A program made the position numbers and the translations under genes. This document shows, one piece after another, positions 32,431-41,380 of a DNA stretch of 64,000 bases. The notes under the pieces were generated by a model that did not search any database, was not told where the DNA came from, and saw only the letters and a program-made list of their open reading frames with translations. Origin of the DNA: Streptomyces sp. CG4. Its GTDB lineage: Bacteria > Actinomycetota > Actinomycetes > Streptomycetales > Streptomycetaceae. The first letter of the stretch is position 1. Each line of letters begins with the position of its first letter. The stretch covers positions 2,852,001 through 2,916,000 of the forward strand of contig NZ_CP163525.1 in NCBI RefSeq assembly GCF_041080655.1, written 5' to 3'.

Positions 32431-34125
32431 CTAGAACTCCCCGGTCCGGTCGGTGCGCAGCCGCTCCAGGATCAGCAGCGCGGCGGCGCACACCACCATC
32501 AGAAGGGTCGAAAGGGCCATCGCCTGGCCGTAGTTGAGGTCGCCGGGGCGGCTGAGCAGCCGGGCCACGGCGACCGGGAGCGTCGGGTTGTCGGGCCGGG
32601 CGATGAACACGGTCGCCCCGAACTCGCCGAGCGAGACGGCGAACGCGAACCCGGCCGCGACCAGCAACGCCCGCCGCACCAGCGGCAGATCCACCTCCCG
32701 CCACACCCGCCACGGCGAGGCCCCGAGCACGGCCGCCGCCTCGCGCAGCCGTCCGTCGACGGCACGCAGCACGGGCAGCATGGTCCGTACGACGAAGGGG
32801 GCGCCCACCAGCGCCTGCGCGAGCGGGACGAGGATCCAGGACTGTCTGAGGTCCAGGGGCGGCTTGTCGAGCGCGATCAGGAAGCCGAAGCCGACGGTCA
32901 CGGCGGACACGCCGAGCGGCAGCATCAGCAGCGCGTCGAAGCCCCGCACCAGCCGACCGGCGTCCCGGCGGGCCAGCGCGGCGGCGGCGAGACCTCCGAT
33001 CACCACGGCGATGGCGGTGGCGGCGCCGGCGTACTGCAGTGAGGTCCACACCGCGTGCACGGGCGCCACCAGGAACGTACCGCCGTCGGCGTTCGTCAGT
33101 GCGCGGTAGTAGCCGAGGCCGGGTGCGTCGAGGGAGCGGCGGACGAGGACGGCGAGCGGCAGGGCGAGGAGCAGCGCGATGGTGACGAGGACGGCGGCGA
33201 GCAGGGTCCACTGGCCCGCGCCACGCGGCCGCCGAGCGGTGATCTCGGCGTCCACCAGCCGCAGGGCGGTCTCCCGGCGCCGTACCGTCCAGGCGTGCAC
33301 GGCGAGGATCGCGCCGACGGCCACGAACTGGACGAGGGTGAGGACAGCGGCCGTGGAGAGGTCGAAGATCTCGGAGGTCTGCCGGTAGATCTCCACTTCG
33401 AGCGTGGAGAAGGTGGGGCCGCCGAGGATCTGGACGACGCCGAAGGAGGTGAAGGTGAACAGGAACACCATCAGCGCGGCGGCGGCCACGGCGGGCGCCA
33501 GGGCCGGCAGGGTCACCTTCCGCCAGGCGCCGAGCGGCGAGGCGCCCAGCATCCGGGCGGCCTCCTCCTGGCGGGGGTCGAGCTGGGCCCACAGCCCGCC
33601 GACCGTCCGGACGACGACCGCATAGTTGAAGAAGACGTGTGCCAGCAGGATCGCCCACACCGTGGTGTCCAGCCGTACGCCCCACAGGTCGTCCAGCAGG
33701 CCGCCCCGGCCGACCAGGGCCAGGAAGGCCGTGCCGACGACGACGGTCGGCAGCACGAACGGCACGGTGACGACGGCCCGCAGCAGCCGCTTGCCGGGGA
33801 AGTCGAGCCGGGCGAAGACATAGGCCGCGGGCAGCGCGAGGAGCAGGGTGAGCGCGGTGGAGGCGAGCGCCTGCCAGATGGTGAACCACAGCACGTGCCG
33901 GATGTCCGGCTGCGTGACCACGTCCGTGATCCGCCCGAACTGCCAGGCGCCGTCCGCCTTCAGGCCGCGCGCGACGATCGCGGCCACGGGCCAGGCGAAG
34001 AACACGGCGAAGAACGCGACGGGCAGGGCCATCAGGCCGAGCCGCGCCGCGTTCCCCCGCCGGGGTCCGGCTGCTTCAGCTGCTTCAGCTACTTCAGTAC
34101 GAGCGAGGTCCACGACTTGACCCAC
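32431..34125 (-). CDS. Thiamine-type ABC transporter permease, fused two-domain
   Basis: Membrane protein of about 564 residues with some twelve transmembrane helices in two halves, as in ThiP and FbpB. Each half carries an EAA-loop: EEAARMLGASPLGAWRKVTLP near 190 and REAAAVLGASPWRVWREVDLP near 460. The GTG at 34125 overlaps the binding-protein stop by 37 bases; a GTG at 34113 would be an alternative. The substrate follows from the riboswitch and the binding protein. Confidence 0.92.
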   Translation of the reverse strand: MGQVVDLARTEVAEAAEAAGPRRGNAARLGLMALPVAFFAVFFAWPVAAIVARGLKADGAWQFGRITDVVTQPDIRHVLWFTIWQALASTALTLLLALPAAYVFARLDFPGKRLLRAVVTVPFVLPTVVVGTAFLALVGRGGLLDDLWGVRLDTTVWAILLAHVFFNYAVVVRTVGGLWAQLDPRQEEAARMLGASPLGAWRKVTLPALAPAVAAAALMVFLFTFTSFGVVQILGGPTFSTLEVEIYRQTSEIFDLSTAAVLTLVQFVAVGAILAVHAWTVRRRETALRLVDAEITARRPRGAGQWTLLAAVLVTIALLLALPLAVLVRRSLDAPGLGYYRALTNADGGTFLVAPVHAVWTSLQYAGAATAIAVVIGGLAAAALARRDAGRLVRGFDALLMLPLGVSAVTVGFGFLIALDKPPLDLRQSWILVPLAQALVGAPFVVRTMLPVLRAVDGRLREAAAVLGASPWRVWREVDLPLVRRALLVAAGFAFAVSLGEFGATVFIARPDNPTLPVAVARLLSRPGDLNYGQAMALSTLLMVVCAAALLILERLRTDRTGEF

Positions 34126-35171
34126 TGGTCACGGTTGGCGGTGATCTTGCCGGGAGCCATGGTCTCGGGGTGCTGGGCGGCCGGGCCGTACTCGGTGAAC
34201 TCGGCGGGCACCTTCGCGCCGTCCAGCACCGGGTAGACGTACATGTTCAGCGGCATGTCCTCCTGGAACTCCTTGGAGACCAGGAAGTCGATGAACGCCT
34301 GGGCACCCTTGGGGTTCCTGGCGTTGCTCAGCAGTCCGGCGAACTCGATCTGCCGGAAGCAGGTGCCGCTCGCCACGCCGGTCGGGGCGGTGCTGGGCCG
34401 CTTCTTGGCGTAGATCACCTCGGCGGGCGGGGAGGAGGCGTACGACACGACGAGCGGCCGGTCACCGCCCGCCTTCTTCCCCTCCGACGAACCGGAGAAC
34501 TCCTGGTAGTAGGCCTGCTCCCAGCCGTCGACGACCTTGACGCCGTTGGCCTTGAGCTTCTTCCAGTAGTCCTGCCAGCCGTTGTCACCGAACTGTGCGG
34601 CGCTGCCCAGCAGGAAGCCGAGGCCGGGCGAGGAGGTCGCGGCGTTCTCGGTGACCAGGAGGTTCTTGTACTCGGGCTTGGCCAGGTCGGCGAAGGACTG
34701 CGGCGGGGTCAGCTTGTGCTCGCTGAAGTAGGCCTTGTCGTAGTTGACGCAGATGTCGCCGTAGTCGACCGGCGTGACCCGGTGCTTGTCCTGGTCGAGC
34801 TGGTAGGCGGCGCCGACCTTGGCGAGGCCTTTGGCCTGGTACGGCTGGAAGAGGCCGCCCGCGAGGGCGCGGGAGAGCAGGGTGTTGTCGACGCCGAAGA
34901 AGACGTCGCCCTGCGGGTTGTCCTTGGTCAGGAGCGCCTTGTTGACGGCCTGCCCGGCGTCGCCGTCCTTGAGGACGTGGACCTTGTATCCGGACTGCTT
35001 CTCGAAGTCGCCCAGCACGCTCTTGGAGACGGCCCACGAGTCGTGGCTGACGAGGGTGACGGTCTTGGAGTCCGAGGACGACTTGGTGGCTGTCGATCCA
35101 CACCCGGTCAGGGCGGACAGCGTGATCAGGCCGAGGCCGGCCGCCACGGCCACGAAGGTCTTGTTGTGCAC
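34089..35171 (-). CDS. Thiamine ABC transporter substrate-binding lipoprotein
   Basis: Binding protein of 360 residues of the ThiB group. A lipoprotein signal (hydrophobic core then LTGCGS near residue 22) anchors it outside the membrane. Typical motifs are VTLVSHDSWAVSKSVL near 39, GDVFFGVDNTLLSRAL near 88, VDYGDICVNYDKAYF near 130 and TSSPGLGFLLG near 173. The GTG at 35171 has AGGAG eight bases upstream and gives a normal signal peptide. First gene of the operon controlled by the TPP riboswitch. Confidence 0.93.
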   Translation of the reverse strand: MHNKTFVAVAAGLGLITLSALTGCGSTATKSSSDSKTVTLVSHDSWAVSKSVLGDFEKQSGYKVHVLKDGDAGQAVNKALLTKDNPQGDVFFGVDNTLLSRALAGGLFQPYQAKGLAKVGAAYQLDQDKHRVTPVDYGDICVNYDKAYFSEHKLTPPQSFADLAKPEYKNLLVTENAATSSPGLGFLLGSAAQFGDNGWQDYWKKLKANGVKVVDGWEQAYYQEFSGSSEGKKAGGDRPLVVSYASSPPAEVIYAKKRPSTAPTGVASGTCFRQIEFAGLLSNARNPKGAQAFIDFLVSKEFQEDMPLNMYVYPVLDGAKVPAEFTEYGPAAQHPETMAPGKITANRDQWVKSWTSLVLK

Positions 35172-35207
35172 TGGATGTTCTCCTGGGGGTTGGCCAGGAA
35201 GAACGCG

Positions 35208-35233
35208 GCCCTGCCCGGAGGTCCGGGCAGGGC
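35208..35233 (-). terminator. Expression-platform hairpin of thiamine operon
   Basis: GCCCTGCCCGG (35208-35218) and its exact complement (35223-35233) form an 11-bp stem with a four-base loop. It lies between the TPP aptamer and the ribosome-binding site of the binding-protein gene. It could be the terminator whose formation depends on the aptamer. Confidence 0.65.
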
Positions 35234-35249
35234 GCAACAGCTTGAGTGA

Positions 35250-35346
35250 TGACCGAACTTCCTACCCAGAATGACCTGGGCGAGGTTCAGAGGGTCTGCG
35301 GCCCTGTCCGCCGCACTCTCAGCGCTGTGGCGCTCCCCTGTCGGAA
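35250..35346 (-). promoter_or_regulatory. TPP riboswitch (THI element)
   Basis: The transcript of the minus strand reads GGGGAGCGCC, GCGCTGAGAGTGCGG, a variable GC stem, ACCCTCTGAACCTCG, CCAGGTCATTCTGGGTAGG and AAG. These are the conserved parts of the TPP aptamer: the CTGAGA core of P2/J3 and the ACCC-TGAACCTG-CTGGGTAATGCC-GGGAAG half in variant form. Outer bases CCGAC and GTTCGG can close P1. The aptamer ends about 80 bases before the thiamine binding-protein start. High TPP would be expected to shut off the transporter operon. Confidence 0.92.
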
Positions 35347-35403
35347 TATGAAGGTGTCCGATATGCAGATGTCGATATGAAGATATGAGTGCCGCCGGCC
35401 AGA

Positions 35404-36510
35404 TTACCGCTCGGTGGCCGCGAGCTGACCACAGGCTCCGTCGATCTCCTGCCCCCGGGTGTCCCTGATCGTGACGGGCACACCATGGGCGGCGATCGCC
35501 TCGACGAAGGCCTTCTCGTCCTCGGGCCGGGAAGCGGTCCACTTCGAACCCGGCGTCGGGTTGAGCGGGATGAGGTTGACGTGCACGGGCTTGCCCTTGA
35601 GCAGCCGGCCGAGCCGGTCACCGCGCCAGGCCTGGTCGTTGATGTCGCGGATGAGCGCGTACTCGATGGACAGCCTGCGCCCGCTCCTCTCGACGTACTC
35701 GAACCCGGCGTCCAGCACCTCGCGCACCTTCCACCGCGTGTTCACGGGGACGAGGGTGTCGCGCAGCTCGTCGTCGGGGGCGTGCAGGGAGATCGCGAGC
35801 CGGCACTTGAAACCCTCGTCGGCGAACCGGTGGATGGCCGGCACCAGCCCGACGGTCGAGACGGTGATCCCGCGCTGCGAGAGCCCGAGGCCGTCGGGTG
35901 CGGGGTCGGTGAGGGCCCGGATCGCACCCACGACCCGGTTGTAGTTGGCGAGCGGCTCACCCATGCCCATGAAGACGATGTTGGACAGCCGCGCGGGCCC
36001 GCCGGGCACCTCGCCGTCCCGCAGCGCCCGCATGCCGTCCACGATCTGGTGGACGATCTCGGCGGTGGACAGATTCCGGTCCAGACCCGCCTGCCCGGTG
36101 GCACAGAACGGACAGTTCATGCCGCAGCCCGCCTGCGAGCTGATGCACATGGTGACCCGGTCCGGGTACCGCATCAGCACCGACTCGACGAGCGTGCCGT
36201 CGAACAGCCGCCACAGAGTCTTGCGGGTGGTCCCCTCGTCGGTCGACAGATGCCGTACGACGGTCATCAGCTCCGGGAACAGCGCTTCCTGCAACTTCCC
36301 GCGCGACCCGGCGGGGATGTCGGTCCACTGCTCCGGGTCGTGCGCGTACCGCGCGAAGTAGTGCTGCGAGAGCTGCTTGGCGCGGAACGGCTTCTCCCCG
36401 ATCTCGGCCACCGCGTCCTTGCGCTCGGCGGGCGAAAGATCGGCGAGGTGCCGCGGCGGCTTCTTGGCTCCGCGCGGGGCGACGAAAGTGAGTTCTCCGG
36501 GCTTAGGCAT
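35404..36510 (-). CDS. rlmN: 23S rRNA (adenine2503-C2)-methyltransferase RlmN
   Basis: Radical-SAM methyltransferase of 368 residues that methylates A2503 of 23S rRNA and A37 of some tRNAs. The cluster-binding CxxxCxxC reads CGMNCPFC near residue 129. Other RlmN motifs include [12 protein letters not shown] near 180, [14 protein letters not shown] near 214, [13 protein letters not shown] near 236 and the resolving cysteine in DGACGQL near 361, ten residues from the end. The start ATG at 36510 fits homologues. It stands alone, divergent from the YceI gene. Confidence 0.96.
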   Translation of the reverse strand: MPKPGELTFVAPRGAKKPPRHLADLSPAERKDAVAEIGEKPFRAKQLSQHYFARYAHDPEQWTDIPAGSRGKLQEALFPELMTVVRHLSTDEGTTRKTLWRLFDGTLVESVLMRYPDRVTMCISSQAGCGMNCPFCATGQAGLDRNLSTAEIVHQIVDGMRALRDGEVPGGPARLSNIVFMGMGEPLANYNRVVGAIRALTDPAPDGLGLSQRGITVSTVGLVPAIHRFADEGFKCRLAISLHAPDDELRDTLVPVNTRWKVREVLDAGFEYVERSGRRLSIEYALIRDINDQAWRGDRLGRLLKGKPVHVNLIPLNPTPGSKWTASRPEDEKAFVEAIAAHGVPVTIRDTRGQEIDGACGQLAATER

Positions 36511-36705
36511 GGCTGTACCAGTGTCTCAGATCGAATCGGGTGACCCTCGCGGTAGCGTTTTCCCGCCCTCGGCATGTGCATGGCCGGGCTCGCCGGCGGG
36601 GTGCGCGGGCACGGGCCGGGCGGACTGTGAAGTTCTGCTGACGAACGGTCGGGTTTCCTGGTCGGGGCTTGTCCCGCTCCGGGCGCTGACGTAACCACAT
36701 GAGCC

Positions 36706-37371
36706 ATGAACCTATTCGGCCGCAACTCCTTCCACCGGCGCGCGCAGCCGTCCGCCGCTGCCGTGGCGACCGCCGCTCCGGTGGCCAGTGCCCGTGCCAC
36801 CGCCGTCCTGCCCGACCCCGAACTGGCGGACCTCACCGGCGATTGGCTGATCGATCCCGCGCACAGCAGGATCGGGTTCTCGGTGCGGCACGCGATGGTG
36901 ACGACGGTGCGCGGCGCCTTCACGCAGTACGAGAGCCGCCTGCACTTCGACGGCCGTGATCCGGCCCGCTCCCGGGCCGATCTCGTGTTGTACACCGCCA
37001 GCGTCGACACCGGCGTCGAGCAGCGCGACGCCCATCTGGTCGGCCGGCAGTTCCTGGACGCCGCGGCCCATCCGCGGATGACGTTCACGAGCACGGCCGT
37101 GCGGCTCACGGGCAAGGACGTCTACCGGATGACCGGCGATCTCACCATCAAGGACACCACCCGCCCCGTGGAGCTGGAGCTCACCTACATCGGTCATGTG
37201 ACCGACGCCTTCGGTGACGAGCGGGCCGGCTTCGACGGCACGACCACCATCAACCGCCTGGACTGGGGTCTGACCTACGACGCCCGGCTGGCCCAGGGCG
37301 GGACGATGGTCAGCGAGACGGTCCGCCTCCAGTTCGACATCGCCGCGATCCGCGCCACCCCCACGGTCTGA
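36706..37371 (+). CDS. YceI-family protein
   Basis: Lipocalin-like protein of 221 residues. After an Ala-rich N-terminus of about 40 residues the YceI domain starts with LTGDWLIDPAHSRIGFSVRHAM and shows DPARSRADLVLYTASVDTG, a FLDAAAHPRMTFTST motif near 115, the MTGDLTIKDTTRPVEL strand pair near 143 and WGLTYDARL near 195. Members bind isoprenoids or similar hydrophobic molecules. The N-terminus is not a clear export signal, so location is unsure. Confidence 0.88.
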   Translation: MNLFGRNSFHRRAQPSAAAVATAAPVASARATAVLPDPELADLTGDWLIDPAHSRIGFSVRHAMVTTVRGAFTQYESRLHFDGRDPARSRADLVLYTASVDTGVEQRDAHLVGRQFLDAAAHPRMTFTSTAVRLTGKDVYRMTGDLTIKDTTRPVELELTYIGHVTDAFGDERAGFDGTTTINRLDWGLTYDARLAQGGTMVSETVRLQFDIAAIRATPTV

Positions 37372-37376
37372 CGTCC

Positions 37377-37415
37377 GTCCGCATCACTACGTCCGCATCA
37401 CTCTGTCCGCATCAC
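37377..37415. repeat. Three 11-nt direct repeats at convergent gene ends
   Basis: gtccgcatcac occurs at 37377-37387, 37391-37401 and 37405-37415, evenly spaced every 14 bases, directly after the YceI stop and before the terminator hairpin. Confidence 0.85.
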
Positions 37416-37416
37416 A

Positions 37417-37452
37417 ACGGGCCCCCACCCTCCACCGAGGACGAGGGCCCGT
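37417..37452. terminator. Bidirectional hairpin between YceI gene and cdsA
   Basis: ACGGGCCC (37417-37424) pairs with GGGCCCGT (37445-37452) with further CCCTCC/GAGG pairing inside. It lies between two convergent stop codons. Confidence 0.6.
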
Positions 37453-37470
37453 AGGCCGTGCGGCACAGGC

Positions 37471-38628
37471 TCAGGCCGAGCCGACGAAAATCACCAGGAG
37501 AAGCCACACCACCGGAGCCGTCGGCAGGAGTGAGTCCAGTCGGTCCATGATGCCGCCATGGCCCGGGAGCAGGGTGCCCATGTCCTTGATGCCCAGGTCG
37601 CGCTTGATCATGGACTCGCCGAGGTCGCCCAGTGTGGCGCTGGCCGCGACCGCGAGGCCCAGCAACAGGCCCTGCCACCAGGTGCCGTGGTGGATCAGGA
37701 ACTGCATGCACAGCGCGCCCGCGACCATCGCGAACAGCACCGCGCCCAGCAGGCCCTCGCGGGTCTTGCCCGGACTGATGCGCGGGGCGAGCTTGTGCTT
37801 GCCGAAGCGCCAGCCGACCGCGTACGCGCCGGTGTCGCTGACGACCGTCAGCAAAAGAAACGTGAGGACGCGCCAAGGGCCGTCCTTCGCGGTCAGCATC
37901 ATCGCGACGAACGTGGCCAGGAACGGCACGTAGAACGCCGCGAAGACACCCGCCGTGACGTCCTTGAGATAGCCCTCCGGCGACTCGGTCATGCGCCAGA
38001 CCAGGGCGGCCAGGGCGGTGAGGGCCATGGCGACCCAGGCGCCCTCGGCGCCACGGACGTACCCGGCGACCACCATCGCCGCGCCGCCGACCGCGAGCGG
38101 CACCAGCGGCGCCCTGATCTCCTTGCGCTCCCGCAGCCGGCTGGTCAGCTCCCACAGGCCGACGACGACGGCGACCGCGATCACGCCGACGAACACGGCC
38201 TTCTCGATGAAGAGGGAGGCGATGATCACCACACCGAGCCCGATCCCGACCCCTATGGCCGCGCTCAGGTCACGGCCCGCGCTCTTCTTCTGCGGCACTG
38301 GCGCCGGCTGGTGGGCGTCGGGCATGGGCTCCGGATTCTGGTTCGCGGCCGGGACGGTCCGGGTCCGCGCGGACCCCGGGCGGGACCCGGGGCGGAACTC
38401 GTCCTGGAACAAGGGACCACTCGGCCGAGCGGCCCCCCGGTCGTCGTCCTGGTCTCGGCCGTACGCGGGTTCGTCGGGCACGATGGGCATGGGGCGAGTG
38501 TGCTGGGCCACAGGCGCATCGTACGCGGGACCCGCCGGGGCAGCCCCCTGGACAGGCCCACCCTCGGTGGGCCCCCAGTAGCCGGCCTGCCCCGCCGGTG
38601 GCGGCGCCCCCCAGGAAGAGTCGCTCAT
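37471..38628 (-). CDS. cdsA: Phosphatidate cytidylyltransferase
   Basis: CDP-diacylglycerol synthase of 385 residues, making the CDP-lipid precursor of phosphatidylinositol, phosphatidylethanolamine and cardiolipin from CTP and phosphatidic acid. About 110 residues of Pro-rich cytoplasmic leader precede eight or so transmembrane helices. The family signature is SDTGAYAVGWRFGKHKLAPRISPGKTREG near residue 265 and the end DLGESMIKRDLGIKDMGTLLPGHGGIMDRLDSLL near 340, with its Asp and Lys residues intact. The start overlaps the frr stop in an ATGA, implying coupling in the pyrH-frr-cdsA operon. Confidence 0.95.
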   Translation of the reverse strand: MSDSSWGAPPPAGQAGYWGPTEGGPVQGAAPAGPAYDAPVAQHTRPMPIVPDEPAYGRDQDDDRGAARPSGPLFQDEFRPGSRPGSARTRTVPAANQNPEPMPDAHQPAPVPQKKSAGRDLSAAIGVGIGLGVVIIASLFIEKAVFVGVIAVAVVVGLWELTSRLRERKEIRAPLVPLAVGGAAMVVAGYVRGAEGAWVAMALTALAALVWRMTESPEGYLKDVTAGVFAAFYVPFLATFVAMMLTAKDGPWRVLTFLLLTVVSDTGAYAVGWRFGKHKLAPRISPGKTREGLLGAVLFAMVAGALCMQFLIHHGTWWQGLLLGLAVAASATLGDLGESMIKRDLGIKDMGTLLPGHGGIMDRLDSLLPTAPVVWLLLVIFVGSA

Positions 38629-39185
38629 CAGACTTCGAGCAGCTCCGCTTCCTTGTGCTTCAGGAGCTCATCCACCTGAGCGACGAACTTCGCCGTCAGC
38701 TCGTCCAGCTCCTTCTCCGCACGACGGCCCTCGTCCTCGCCGATGTCGCCGTCCTTGATCGCCTTGTCGAAGGCGTCCTTGGCCTTGCGGCGCACGGAGC
38801 GGATGGACACCCGGGAGTCCTCGGCCTTGCCCTTGGCGACCTTGATGTACTCGCGGCGCCGCTCCTCGGTGAGCTCGGGGAACGTCACCCGGATGATGTT
38901 GCCGTCGTTGCTGGGGTTGACACCCAGGTCGGAGTCGCGGATCGCCTGCTCGATGTTGCGCAGCGCGCTCTTGTCGAACGGCGTCACGACCGCCATGCGC
39001 GGCTCCGGCACGGAGAACGAGGCCAGCTGGTTGATCGGCGTCAGCGCACCGTAGTAGTCGGCCACGATCTTGTTGAACATCGCCGGGTGCGCACGGCCGG
39101 TGCGGATCGCGGCGAAGTCCTCCTTGGCGACCACGACGGCCTTCTCCATCTTCTCCTCGGCCTCGAGGAGGGTCTCTTCGATCAC
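38628..39185 (-). CDS. frr: Ribosome recycling factor
   Basis: Protein of 185 residues, the standard length, that splits the post-termination ribosome together with EF-G. The RRF helical-bundle sequence is complete: [15 protein letters not shown] near 26, [20 protein letters not shown] near 44 and the C-terminal [32 protein letters not shown]. The GTG at 39185 (reading [16 protein letters not shown]) gives the normal start. It lies 197 bases downstream of pyrH. Confidence 0.97.
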   Translation of the reverse strand: MIEETLLEAEEKMEKAVVVAKEDFAAIRTGRAHPAMFNKIVADYYGALTPINQLASFSVPEPRMAVVTPFDKSALRNIEQAIRDSDLGVNPSNDGNIIRVTFPELTEERRREYIKVAKGKAEDSRVSIRSVRRKAKDAFDKAIKDGDIGEDEGRRAEKELDELTAKFVAQVDELLKHKEAELLEV

Positions 39186-39382
39186 CACTTGCTCCTGCGT
39201 GTCTTGAGTAAGGCCCGGCTGCGATTCCTCTGTCGGGCGGCGGCCGGCTGCGTCGCGTCTTCTTCCTGCACGGTTCCGGACCGGCAGGACATTGTCCATC
39301 CCCCGGCCAGGGCGCGTCCCGCCCGTCCCCCGGAAAGGGCGGCGGGTCAGGTGGCGCACCCCGGGCGACGGGGGCCTGCCGG

Positions 39383-40141
39383 TCAGTCCCGGCTGCCCTG
39401 GTCACCCACCAGCGTGCCGATCTTCTCACCCTTGACGGCGCGGGCGATATTGCCCTCCGCGAGCAGCTCGAAGACGAGGATCGGGAGTTTGTTGTCGCGG
39501 CACAGCGTGATGGCGGTGGCGTCGGCGACCTTCAGGTCGCGGGTGATGACCTCGCCGTAGCCGAGGGCGTCGAACTTGACCGCGTCCGGGTTGGTCTTGG
39601 GGTCGGAGTCGTAGACCCCGTCCACGCCGTTCTTGCCCATGAGCAGTGCCTCGGCGTCGATCTCCAGGGCGCGCTGGGCGGCGGTGGTGTCGGTGGAGAA
39701 GTACGGCATGCCCATACCGGCACCGAAGATGACCACGCGGCCCTTCTCCAGGTGGCGCACGGCGCGCAGCGGGATGTACGGCTCGGCGACCTGGCCCATG
39801 GTGATGGCGGTCTGCACCCGGCTGTCGATGCCCTCCTTCTCCAGGAAGTCCTGGAGGGCGAGGCAGTTCATCACGGTGCCGAGCATGCCCATGTAGTCGG
39901 AGCGGGCCCGGTCCATGCCGCGCTGCTGCAGCTCGGCGCCGCGGAAGAAGTTGCCGCCGCCGATGACGACCGCGATCTGCGCGCCGTCCCGGACCACGGC
40001 CGCGATCTCACGGGCGATCTTGTGCACCACGTCCGGGTCCACGCCCAGGCCCCCGCCGCCGGAGAAGGCCTCTCCGGACAGCTTCAGCAGAAACCGGCCG
40101 CGTACTTTGCCGTCGTCGCTCTTCTGGGCCTTGGTGGTCAT
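39383..40141 (-). CDS. pyrH: UMP kinase
   Basis: Amino-acid-kinase-fold enzyme of 252 residues phosphorylating UMP to [12 protein letters not shown] near residue 18, [10 protein letters not shown] near 61, [16 protein letters not shown] near 83, [22 protein letters not shown] near 138 and the [10 protein letters not shown] motif near 178 mark the active site and UMP-binding loop. The start ATG at 40141 follows GGGAG. Upstream lies a large hairpin that separates it from tsf. Confidence 0.97.
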   Translation of the reverse strand: MTTKAQKSDDGKVRGRFLLKLSGEAFSGGGGLGVDPDVVHKIAREIAAVVRDGAQIAVVIGGGNFFRGAELQQRGMDRARSDYMGMLGTVMNCLALQDFLEKEGIDSRVQTAITMGQVAEPYIPLRAVRHLEKGRVVIFGAGMGMPYFSTDTTAAQRALEIDAEALLMGKNGVDGVYDSDPKTNPDAVKFDALGYGEVITRDLKVADATAITLCRDNKLPILVFELLAEGNIARAVKGEKIGTLVGDQGSRD

Positions 40142-40180
40142 GGGAGATCCCGCCTCTTTCACGTGTTGCACATACGAAGA

Positions 40181-40230
40181 AGGCCATTGCCGATGGGGTC
40201 GCTTTTCGCTCCCATGCGCGGCAATGGCCT
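40181..40230 (-). terminator. Compound hairpin between tsf and pyrH
   Basis: AGGCCATTGCCG (40181-40192) and its exact complement (40219-40230) form a 12-bp outer stem; inside, ATGGGG pairs with TCCCAT around a tcgcttttcgc loop. It would terminate or attenuate leftward transcription from tsf into pyrH. Confidence 0.75.
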
Positions 40231-40368
40231 CCTCGTCAGTTCTGCTGCCGTCCGCCGCACGCCGGGGTGTGGCGGTGTACGCGGACGACTGCTTACGACC
40301 CTATCGGGATTTCACCGGGGATGGTCCCGGGATCTCCTTGTGGGTCGCGAGTCGATCGCGGTACGGAC

Positions 40369-41205
40369 TCAGATGCCGACCTTGATGCGCGAGAAGCGCT
40401 TCAGGGTGACACCGGCCTCGTCCAGCACCTTCTGGACCGACTTCTTGTTGTCCAGCGCGTAGGGCTGGCCGAGCAGCGTGGCGTCCTTGAAGAAGCCGTT
40501 GATCCGACCCTCGACGATCTTCGGCAGGGCGGCCTCGGGCTTGCCCTCGGCGCGGGTCGTCTCCTCGGCGATACGACGCTCGGCCTCGACGACCTCGGCC
40601 GGCACGTCCTCCTTGGAGAGGTACTTCGGCGCGAAGGCGGCGATGTGCTGGGCGACGCCCTTGGCGACCTCGGCGTTCGGCTTGTCCAGCTCGACCAGGA
40701 CACCGATCTGCGGGGGCAGGTCGGGCATGGTGCGGTGCATGTAGGCGAGCACGTAGCCGTCGGCGAACTGCGCGAAGCGGTCCAGGACGATCTTCTCGCC
40801 GAGGTTGGCGTTGGCCTCGTCCACGAACGCCTGGACGGTCTTGCCGGCCTCGATCTCGGAGGCGAGCAGGGCCTCGAGGTCGGCCGGGGAGGTCTTGGCG
40901 ACGTGCTCGGCGATGGCCTTGGCCACGGCCTGGAACTTCTCGCCCTTGGCGACGAAGTCCGTCTCGCACTTCAGCTCGACCAGTACGCCGGAGGAGTTGT
41001 CGTCGGCGATGATGGAGACCACGGCGCCGTTCTCGGCGGAGCGGCCCTCGCGCTTGGCGACGCCCTTCTGGCCCTTGATGCGCAGCGCCTCGACGGCCTT
41101 GTCGACGTTGCCGTCGGCCTCGTCCAGCGCCTTCTTGCAGTCCATCATGCCGGCGCCGGTGAGCTCACGGAGCTTCTTGACGTCGGCGGCGGTGTAGTTC
41201 GCCAT
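40369..41205 (-). CDS. tsf: Elongation factor Ts
   Basis: Guanine nucleotide exchange factor for EF-Tu, 278 residues. The N-terminal UBA-like domain and TDFVAKG core are present: LRELTGAGMMDCKKALDEADG near 12, ETDFVAKGEKFQ near 80, then the two core repeats and a C-terminal RFSRIKVGI end. It follows rpsB by 175 bases with a hairpin in between, the usual rpsB-tsf arrangement. Confidence 0.97.
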   Translation of the reverse strand: MANYTAADVKKLRELTGAGMMDCKKALDEADGNVDKAVEALRIKGQKGVAKREGRSAENGAVVSIIADDNSSGVLVELKCETDFVAKGEKFQAVAKAIAEHVAKTSPADLEALLASEIEAGKTVQAFVDEANANLGEKIVLDRFAQFADGYVLAYMHRTMPDLPPQIGVLVELDKPNAEVAKGVAQHIAAFAPKYLSKEDVPAEVVEAERRIAEETTRAEGKPEAALPKIVEGRINGFFKDATLLGQPYALDNKKSVQKVLDEAGVTLKRFSRIKVGI

Positions 41206-41312
41206 GAGTCTGTGAGTCTTTCTCGAAGTCTGGAAGATCTTCAGATCCGCACGGTTTGCGTTCCACATGTAGTCGAGGACCGCATACGTCGTACCGACCT
41301 ACGGGTGAACAA

Positions 41313-41365
41313 CGGGGGCGGACTTCACCGCGCCGAAGGCGCTGTTGGATGCAGTACCGCCCCCG
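41313..41365 (-). terminator. Hairpin between rpsB and tsf
   Basis: CGGGGGCGG (41313-41321) pairs with CCGCCCCCG (41357-41365), and a nested GCGCC-gaa-GGCGC hairpin lies at 41330-41342. Probably a partial terminator setting the rpsB/tsf ratio. Confidence 0.5.
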
Positions 41366-41380
41366 CTGTCGACGCCTGCG

